Part shown: positions 58,344 through 64,000 of the stretch, piece after piece
Layout: each line of letters starts with the position of its first letter
Numbering within the stretch: position 1 is the first letter of the stretch
From: Thorsellia anophelis DSM 18579
Lineage (GTDB): Bacteria > Pseudomonadota > Gammaproteobacteria > Enterobacterales > Thorselliaceae
Reading direction: 5' to 3'
Assembly: GCF_900111395.1 (NCBI RefSeq)
Contig: NZ_FOHV01000003.1
Span: 162,217-226,216 of the forward strand
Length of the DNA: 64,000 nucleotides
Made by a program: the position numbers and the translations under genes
The notes under the pieces: generated by a model
Seen by the model: only the letters and a program-made list of their open reading frames with translations
Told to the model about the DNA's origin: nothing
Databases searched by the model: none

Positions 58344-59447
58344 TTATTGAGCTTTCTGAATTTTTCTTTCTTGATTACTGATAAAAATATCCCTAGCTTT
58401 AATGGCTAAATCTGGATAATTTGAAAAAACACCATCCATACCTAACTCATAAAAACCTAAATATTCAGATATTGCTTGAGCATTATCACTTGGCTTACTA
58501 AATGTCCATCCTGTAACGGTCATACCTAGTTCATGAGCATAGGTATACAACTCAGGTGTATAAAGCGGCCATGATTTCGTAGAAGTAACTGATGCCGAAG
58601 TTGATAAAGACACACCAATATCTGGCGCATATTCTTTGATTTCAGCTAATCTGATAACTTGCCTTGGATTATCACTAGTTAAAACACAGTAATCTTCACA
58701 TGTTAAGCCCAATGACGCTCCAGACGTTGATTCATTAAAACTTTGGTCCACTAAACTACCTAATTGAACTAATGGTAATAAATAGCCCCTATTTTCCATC
58801 TTATTCTTTAAACTCCTGAGTGTGTCAGCACTAAAGGACTGAATATAAACTTTACTATCGGCCGTATAGCCATAGTTATCTAGTGTCTCTATAATTAAAT
58901 CTTCTTGCAGATCATCTTGAAGTTTCGCTTCTGGATAAATGCCAATTTCACGGCCTGTTTCTTTTGATAATCTTTGAGCAAGTTCAATCACCTCCTCAAA
59001 AGTAGGGACTTTCAACGCATCTTCTGATGTCGGTGTAAACTCTGGGTAGTCTAAGGCGGCCGTACTGACTAATTTCATGTCTAGTTGCTTTATCTCTTCT
59101 AAAGTATATTTACCAACATTTGTATCACCATCTCTAGAACCAAAAACATCTATAACATTTGTGGTCCGAGCCAAAGTATCATCATGTACTGCAACTAAAA
59201 CACCATCACTTGTTAATTGTAAATCAGGCTCAATATAATCCGCGCCCATTTTTACTGCAAGTTCATAAGCGGCCAATGTATGCTCAGGTAAATACCCACT
59301 TGCACCGCGATGAGCAATCACTAAAGGCTCTTTTACTGGTGCTAACTTTGGTTCAACCGTAATCACTTCGGTATCTTCATTGCACCCAACCAATATAATT
59401 GATGTTAATACAATCGATAAACACAAACTTAATTTTGATCTTTTCAT
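58344..59447 (-). CDS. glpQ: Glycerophosphodiester phosphodiesterase lipoprotein, GlpQ type
   Basis: The enzyme splits glycerophosphodiesters (such as glycerophosphocholine) to glycerol-3-phosphate and an alcohol. The 367-residue precursor has a lipoprotein signal with lipobox LVGC (C22), so it is membrane-anchored instead of soluble like E. coli GlpQ. Catalytic residues are in AHRGASGYLPEHTLAAYE (H46, R47), YIEPDLQLTSDGVLVAVHDD (E73, D75, H88), and metal ligands follow in YPEAKL (about residue 170). It lies 38 bp after phnE on the same strand and is probably part of the phn operon, which joins an extracytoplasmic diesterase to a phosphorus-compound importer. Confidence 0.95.
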   Translation of the reverse strand: MKRSKLSLCLSIVLTSIILVGCNEDTEVITVEPKLAPVKEPLVIAHRGASGYLPEHTLAAYELAVKMGADYIEPDLQLTSDGVLVAVHDDTLARTTNVIDVFGSRDGDTNVGKYTLEEIKQLDMKLVSTAALDYPEFTPTSEDALKVPTFEEVIELAQRLSKETGREIGIYPEAKLQDDLQEDLIIETLDNYGYTADSKVYIQSFSADTLRSLKNKMENRGYLLPLVQLGSLVDQSFNESTSGASLGLTCEDYCVLTSDNPRQVIRLAEIKEYAPDIGVSLSTSASVTSTKSWPLYTPELYTYAHELGMTVTGWTFSKPSDNAQAISEYLGFYELGMDGVFSNYPDLAIKARDIFISNQERKIQKAQ

Positions 59448-59485
59448 TACATACTCCTAAATCGTTTTAAGAAATTACAAGTGAG

Positions 59486-60388
59486 TTACACCTGAGGTGC
59501 TGTGAATATTGGAATTTCTTCCCCAATAATATATTTATCTCTTAATATTGATGAGAGTTTATCGATTAGCATCACCACTGCGACTAATACAATCGTAATG
59601 AACATAACGATGTCCCAGTTCCATAAGCGCATATTCTCGGCATACACTAATCCTATCCCGCCTGCCCCAACAAATCCGAGTACAGAAGCAGAGCGAGTAT
59701 TAGACTCTAATTGATAGAGTGTAAGTGCTAAGAATGAGGGGAAAGACTGGGTAAAAATACCGAATCGATGTGTTTGTAGGCTATTGGCGCCTAATGCTTT
59801 CAAGCCTTTAGTAGGTCTTTTTTCTACCGCTTCATGGCCTTCTGCATACAGCTTGCCAAATACACCTATATCTTGAACAATAATCGCAAGTGATCCTGCT
59901 AAAGGTCCTAGTCCCACTGCGCGGACAAATATCAATCCCCAAATGGCCATGTCAACGCCCCTGCAAATATCAAAAAAACGTCTCATTAACATTGCAATGA
60001 GTTTAAATATTCCTTTGTTCATAATGTTTCTAGCGGCAACAAATGAAAGCGGTAGGGCAATAAAAGAGGCTGTAAAGGTACCAATAAATACAATACCAAA
60101 GGTCACTGCTATCTGCTCTAGAATATAAGCAATCGGCCATTCATTGATATTTTGCCACCTAAACATTTGTATGAAATAACCAACTACTGACACGACACCA
60201 CTTGTAAAGCGGCTTAATTCAACACCAAAATCGAATAGAAAGTAAACATAATAGATTACGATCAAACACATGCTTATCATGACCGACCAAAAATACCGTT
60301 TAGGTGCTTTAAAAATAAGCGAATGTGTCTCTTTTATTGCCATTATTTCAGCTTGTGTCATCGTGCGATTAAACGTCATTGAATTCAT
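59486..60388 (-). CDS. phnE: ABC transporter permease PhnE (second)
   Basis: This inner-membrane permease of the PhnE family forms the channel with the other PhnE. The 300 residues carry about six hydrophobic segments and the ABC-contact EAA-like loop (AEGHEAVEKRPTKGLKALGA). Family motifs are AIWGLIFVRAVGLGPLAGSL and the end LESNTRSASVLGFVGAGGIG. It starts 18 bp after the first phnE, so the two permeases are cotranscribed and probably form a heterodimer. Confidence 0.95.
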   Translation of the reverse strand: MNSMTFNRTMTQAEIMAIKETHSLIFKAPKRYFWSVMISMCLIVIYYVYFLFDFGVELSRFTSGVVSVVGYFIQMFRWQNINEWPIAYILEQIAVTFGIVFIGTFTASFIALPLSFVAARNIMNKGIFKLIAMLMRRFFDICRGVDMAIWGLIFVRAVGLGPLAGSLAIIVQDIGVFGKLYAEGHEAVEKRPTKGLKALGANSLQTHRFGIFTQSFPSFLALTLYQLESNTRSASVLGFVGAGGIGLVYAENMRLWNWDIVMFITIVLVAVVMLIDKLSSILRDKYIIGEEIPIFTAPQV

Positions 60389-60406
60389 GTATACCTCAGA
60401 CTGAAT

Positions 60407-61309
60407 TTATTTTGCTTGAAGTGCTTGTTTTGATGTATTTGCGTGATACTCAAGCGCATTACCTTCCACTATTTTTTGTCTTAAATAACCTGAAATTGAA
60501 TCAATCAAGGTAACGACTAAAACAATCATGATAAGCGTAATACTGACTTGATCATATCTATCAAGTTTAATTGAAAGCATGAGTTCCTGACCTATTCCCC
60601 CTGCCCCTACTATTCCTAATATAGTAGATTGCCTGAAATTCACTTCAAATCTCATAAAGGTGTAAGCTGTGATAAGAGGTTTAATTTGAGGCCAGATACC
60701 AAATCTTAATCTTGTAATACCGTTAGCACCGGTTGCTTGTAGCCCTTTAACTGGTTTATCTGATGCTGTTTCAATAGCTTCATAAAATAATTTAGTTAAG
60801 CTACCTATTGCATGAATTGTAAGCGCTAAAAACCCAGCAAAAGGCCCAATTCCAAAAGCCATGACAAACATTAATGCAAAAGCAAGTTCTGGCATTGTTC
60901 GCATGAAAGCAACAATGATTCTGACAATAAACTTAATCCATTTAGCACTTGGAGAATTTTTTGCAGCTACAAAGGCTAAAAATACAGAAATAATCGCTGA
61001 AACCAGTGTAGCAGCCAAGGCTATATTGAGGGTTTCCCAAATAAGAGGTAATTGGATAGGTAATCGATATCCCCAATAGGCTAAAGAACCTTCCGTTTTA
61101 ACATCTGCAAATAAAACATTCCAATGTAAGGTTGGGATAATATCTCGTATATAATCTAAAAATTTAGGTAATCCTTCATATATTTTTACCAAATTAAACT
61201 CAGCCAAATACCCTGAAGAAAAATAAAGCACTAAAAAGAGCAAAGACCAGAGCATTGCTTCTCTTTTTTGTTTATTGCGAATCGTTTTATAGTAAACATT
61301 AAATGCCAT
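60407..61309 (-). CDS. phnE: ABC transporter permease PhnE (first)
   Basis: The 300-residue membrane protein is a PhnE homologue with about six transmembrane segments. The EAA-like loop is YEAIETASDKPVKGLQATGA, and the family stretches are MPELAFALMFVMAFGIGPF and VNFRQSTILGIVGAGGIGQE. It follows phnD after a 213-bp gap that holds an intrinsic terminator, then leads into the second phnE. Two PhnE permeases occur in many phosphonate-type importers, whereas E. coli K-12 has a single one. Confidence 0.95.
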   Translation of the reverse strand: MAFNVYYKTIRNKQKREAMLWSLLFLVLYFSSGYLAEFNLVKIYEGLPKFLDYIRDIIPTLHWNVLFADVKTEGSLAYWGYRLPIQLPLIWETLNIALAATLVSAIISVFLAFVAAKNSPSAKWIKFIVRIIVAFMRTMPELAFALMFVMAFGIGPFAGFLALTIHAIGSLTKLFYEAIETASDKPVKGLQATGANGITRLRFGIWPQIKPLITAYTFMRFEVNFRQSTILGIVGAGGIGQELMLSIKLDRYDQVSITLIMIVLVVTLIDSISGYLRQKIVEGNALEYHANTSKQALQAK

Positions 61310-61372
61310 ACTTTTTCACCTATTCATCAATTACTTACTTTTAAAAAATATAAAAGAAATCAAATTTTATAC

Positions 61373-61405
61373 AAAAAAAATGACAGGACATTAGTTTCCT
61401 GCCAT
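61373..61405 (-). terminator. Intercistronic terminator between phnD and phnE
   Basis: On the minus strand ATGGCAGGA and TCCTGTCAT form a 9-bp stem with one G-T pair around eight bases, followed by eight T. It lies after phnD and before the permease genes and should reduce read-through, giving more binding protein than permease. Confidence 0.85.
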
Positions 61406-61522
61406 TTCGAACATAATGTTCAGTTACAAAGCGAAGTTAAAAATAAAATTACACCTGAGATTAAACTCAGAAAACCTAATTAAAACAATGGCAACTAAGT
61501 TTTAATTAGCTGCCTTTAATGC

Positions 61523-62455
61523 TTAGCCACGACCTGAAGCGTTTTTCTTCAGTTCTATGATTGGTGCGAATTCTTCAAGATTGGTTTCATCAATATGCAT
61601 TTTACCTGCAACCGCTTTAACAAAGCATGCATGATCTTCTTTATCTAAACGTTTGATTATATCGATAACTTGTTGTTTAAACTCAGGCTCAAGTTTATTA
61701 CTGACTAAAATTGGACCATTAGGAATGAGCGGTGATTGCCAGATAATGCGGATATCTTTCATAAGATCTGGGTATCCATTACGAATCATTCTTGTAAAAG
61801 CACCTGTGTTGTAACCTTCATCTACATTTCCTATCATCGAAGTCCACGTAACAGCAGCATCAAATTGACCATTGAGAACACCTAAAATATCTTGTTCATG
61901 ACCTCCAGAGAAAGTGACATCACTGAAGAAATTGCCATACTTATCATCAAAATTTCCGCCAAATAGTTTTTTAAATTCGTTATCTGGAATCAAATATCCA
62001 GAAGTTGAATCGGCTTCAGCAAACCCCATATGTTTGCCTTTTAGATCTTCTAATGTTTTATAAGGGCTATCAGCTTTAACGACAATAACAGAGTGATATC
62101 CTCTTGACATATCATCATCATCGATTGTAATTCCAACAATATCAACAGCATTTGGATCTTTTAGATGCACCGTTGCAAAAGAAGAAGGTGACATAGAGAA
62201 AACCATATCTACAGTTCCGCCCAATAATCCTTGAATTACGCCTGCATAATCGGAAGCATTACGCAATTTTGTATCTACATTTAAATTTTTATCGAAGAAA
62301 TCTTTTACACATTGGTTATCACCAATTTGTTGAGTTGCATTTTGTCCACCTAAAATCCCTAAGTTGAGTTCTCTTCTTTCTTCTGCGACAGCTTGAATTG
62401 ACACTAAGCCACTCATTAATAATGCTGTAGTCACTGCGATTTGTTTAATTTTCAT
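61523..62455 (-). CDS. phnD: Phosphonate/phosphite/phosphate ester-type binding protein PhnD (first)
   Basis: This is the solute-binding protein of the phn importer, secreted to the periplasm. The 310-residue precursor has a signal peptide (MKIKQIAVTTALLMSGLVSI, cleaved near AVA). Mature motifs are RRELNLGILGGQNATQ, MSPSSFATVHLKDPNAVDIV, the anion-binding loop EADSTSGYLIPDNEF and SGGHEQDILGVLNGQFDAAV. It resembles the second PhnD closely, with most differences in the region after VHLKDPNAVDIVG and in the NGYPDLMKDI segment. It lies 114 bp downstream of phnC and upstream of two phnE genes. Confidence 0.95.
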   Translation of the reverse strand: MKIKQIAVTTALLMSGLVSIQAVAEERRELNLGILGGQNATQQIGDNQCVKDFFDKNLNVDTKLRNASDYAGVIQGLLGGTVDMVFSMSPSSFATVHLKDPNAVDIVGITIDDDDMSRGYHSVIVVKADSPYKTLEDLKGKHMGFAEADSTSGYLIPDNEFKKLFGGNFDDKYGNFFSDVTFSGGHEQDILGVLNGQFDAAVTWTSMIGNVDEGYNTGAFTRMIRNGYPDLMKDIRIIWQSPLIPNGPILVSNKLEPEFKQQVIDIIKRLDKEDHACFVKAVAGKMHIDETNLEEFAPIIELKKNASGRG

Positions 62456-62569
62456 AATGCCTCTTTAATGTGAAAAATAATAACTTAACGAAAAATACAA
62501 ATAAAAAATAAAACACTCTTACAAATTTAATCAATGAAATTTAAAGCAAATGAATTCAAACCCTTATTT

Positions 62570-63454
62570 TTATTGAGTTTCACTCACTTCATCTCCGTAC
62601 AACTGATTCAAAATTTCTTGAGTTAAGTCAGAAGGATGACCATCAAAAATAATTTCACCTTTTGCAAGGCCAATCACTCTTGTGCAATATTGTTGAACTA
62701 ATTCTACTGAATGGAGATTAACCAGCACAGGAATACCGTTACTAGCAACATTTCCTAGAGCTTGCATAATTCTGTGGGTATTTTTAGGGTCAAGTGATGC
62801 AACTGGTTCATCTGCTAATAGTAATGATGGGTTTTGCATCAAAGCACGGCAAATCGCGACTCGCTGCATTTGGCCACCTGATAAATTCTCAGCGCGTTGA
62901 AGGGCGTGTGGAAGCATATTTAGCCATTGCAATAATTCAACTGCTCTTGCTCTATCTTTATCTGAAAATTGCTTAAAAAATGATTTTAGGGTCGATGTTT
63001 CACTTAGGCGCCCTAGTAAAACGTTAGTAATCACATCTAATCTTGGTACAAGACAAAAATCTTGGAAAATAGTTGCACATGTTGCCCGCCACCGTCTCAT
63101 TTCTTTTTGACTAAAATTCACAATATTTTGTGTCTCATTACCATTATAAATTTCGCCTTTAGTCGCTGGAATCGAACCATTTAACACATGCAACAAAGTT
63201 GATTTCCCTGCACCAGAACGACCTATCATGGCGACATACTCTCCTGCATGCAAATCAAAAGAGATATTATTGAGCACAGGTTGTTCACCTGTTTTATGAT
63301 AAGATTTAGTTAAATTTTTAACACTCAGAACCAATTCATTTTGCGTGAAATCAGTTGAAAGTGTATTTTCAATTAATGTAAGATGGGGTTGAGTCTCAGA
63401 TAAGCTCACCTCAGTTGTCAGCGTATTAACTGCTAAATTGCTATTATTTTGCAT
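62570..63454 (-). CDS. phnC: Phosphonate-type ABC transporter ATP-binding protein PhnC
   Basis: PhnC is the ATPase that drives the Phn importer. I place the start at 63454, an ATG with GAGG 6-7 bases upstream; the longer frame begins with TTG. The 294 residues have an N-terminal extension of about 40 residues before the core, Walker [10 protein letters not shown] (about 78-86), the Q-loop FQDF, the signature [15 protein letters not shown] (about 190), Walker [13 protein letters not shown] and the H-loop LHSVEL. It is the first gene of the phnC-phnD-phnE-phnE-glpQ-(chrA) group. A Pho box array lies 115-180 bp upstream. Confidence 0.95.
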   Translation of the reverse strand: MQNNSNLAVNTLTTEVSLSETQPHLTLIENTLSTDFTQNELVLSVKNLTKSYHKTGEQPVLNNISFDLHAGEYVAMIGRSGAGKSTLLHVLNGSIPATKGEIYNGNETQNIVNFSQKEMRRWRATCATIFQDFCLVPRLDVITNVLLGRLSETSTLKSFFKQFSDKDRARAVELLQWLNMLPHALQRAENLSGGQMQRVAICRALMQNPSLLLADEPVASLDPKNTHRIMQALGNVASNGIPVLVNLHSVELVQQYCTRVIGLAKGEIIFDGHPSDLTQEILNQLYGDEVSETQ

Positions 63455-63569
63455 AATGAACCTCAATTAAATTATCAAAAGTATCTTTTAAATGCTCTAA
63501 CTAACTGATGCATGATTATTTTCTTTTGTTTTTGATACTGATTTATGTTGGCTATTTAACAAGAAAAAT

Positions 63570-63631
63570 ATGACAACTCAATGTGCATTAGATGAAGGTT
63601 TAGTTAAATAAATATGACAAATTGATGACAG
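63570..63631 (-). promoter_or_regulatory. Pho box upstream of the phnC operon
   Basis: On the minus strand CTGTCATCAATTTGTCAT (63614-63631) is a near-perfect Pho box with two half-sites 11 bp apart. Exactly 44 bp further down, in phase, lies TGCACAT and TTGTCAT (63570-63587), followed 10 bases later by TTAAAT as a possible -10. The layout is that of PhoB promoters with tandem boxes. Confidence 0.72.
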
Positions 63632-63772
63632 CGCAATAAAGTAAGATGTGGTTTACCTATAAAACATATTGAAGTATCTAACGCGATGCTCGACTTTTTT
63701 GTTGCATAATTTGGAGGGAGATGGCATAACTTACAACTAATTAAGACACCAATCAAAATTAGGAGTAAAACC
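63632..63772. other. Gap between phnC regulatory region and transposase
   Basis: No gene is visible. The left end of the insertion sequence should lie here, but I cannot find its inverted repeat without the right end. GATGCTCGACTTTTTTGTTG near 63682 is a possible start. Confidence 0.3.
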
Positions 63773-64000
63773 ATGCCATCATTAGTAAATTATATCATCT
63801 ATACTTTTATTAAAATAGACGATAGCTTAAATAAAATACTGGAAGAATACGATAGACCTCTTAGAGCAAGAGGGTTCAAGCCAAAGCTTTCAGATAGCGA
63901 AGTCATTACAATGGAGCTCATTGGTGAATTATTTGGCATTGATAGTACGGTAGGGATTTGGAGATACTTTAACAAGCATTGGACTCACTTATTTCCAAAT
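63773..64000 (+). mobile_element. DDE-type transposase N-terminus, cut by window edge
   Basis: The frame starts at ATG 63773 with an AGGAG ribosome site and runs 76 codons to the window end. It begins MPSLVNYIIYTFIKIDDSLN and includes KLSDSEVITMELIGELFGID and WRYFNKHWTHLFPN, a pattern seen at the N-terminus of IS4/IS982-type transposases. The family cannot be fixed from this part. The frame is intact as far as it goes. It marks the right-hand border of the phosphorus-related region as a mobile-element site. Confidence 0.75.

Overview
The window is AT-rich chromosomal DNA of a Gram-negative gammaproteobacterium related to the enteric/Orbales/Pasteurellales side of the class. The evidence is the company of genes: an enterobacterial-common-antigen (wec) cluster beside rho and trxA, CysB, UbiE-UbiJ-UbiB, HolC, GpmA, a MetJ-type operator in front of metK, an OmpC-like porin and a YcdX-type PHP enzyme. 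The low GC would fit an insect-gut Orbaceae-like organism, but that is inference. No rRNA, tRNA or CRISPR was seen.

Positions 1-44200 are core genome. dnaE, a DUF523-DUF1722 protein and lysA are followed by a flagellar block: flgBCDEFGHIJ and flgKL on the minus strand, divergent flgA-flgM-flgN on the plus strand, with sigma-28-like promoters before flgK and flgM. Then come metK, cysB, ubiB-ubiJ-ubiE, and wzxE-wecE-wecD-wecC-wecB-wzzE-wecA-rho-trxA. This wec cluster lacks wecF, wzyE, wecG and rffGH. yeaL-type DUF441, gpmA, tyrS, azoR, radA, valS and holC complete the core part.

From about 44200 to the right edge the DNA is accessory, with long intergenic gaps, a hipBA toxin-antitoxin pair, a (GATTT)10 simple repeat, possible gene remnants and a transposase start at the edge. 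Most remaining genes concern phosphorus capture: a large Ig-like/YjiK-type surface lipoprotein, a secreted phytase-like beta-propeller protein, a general porin, a PHP-family phosphatase, a GlpQ-type glycerophosphodiesterase lipoprotein, and a PhnC-PhnD-PhnE-PhnE ABC importer with a second PhnD nearby. No C-P lyase gene is present.

The main finding is that five promoters in this right-hand part (lipoprotein, phytase-like gene, porin, second phnD, phnC operon) carry direct repeats resembling PhoB boxes. The repeats have 11-bp periodicity, and in each case a -10-like hexamer follows 10 bp after the last repeat. I read the region as a candidate phosphate-starvation island in which outer-membrane and periplasmic enzymes release or admit organophosphates and the Phn importer takes up the product. 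The match in the phytase-like and phnC promoters is strong; the other three are weaker.
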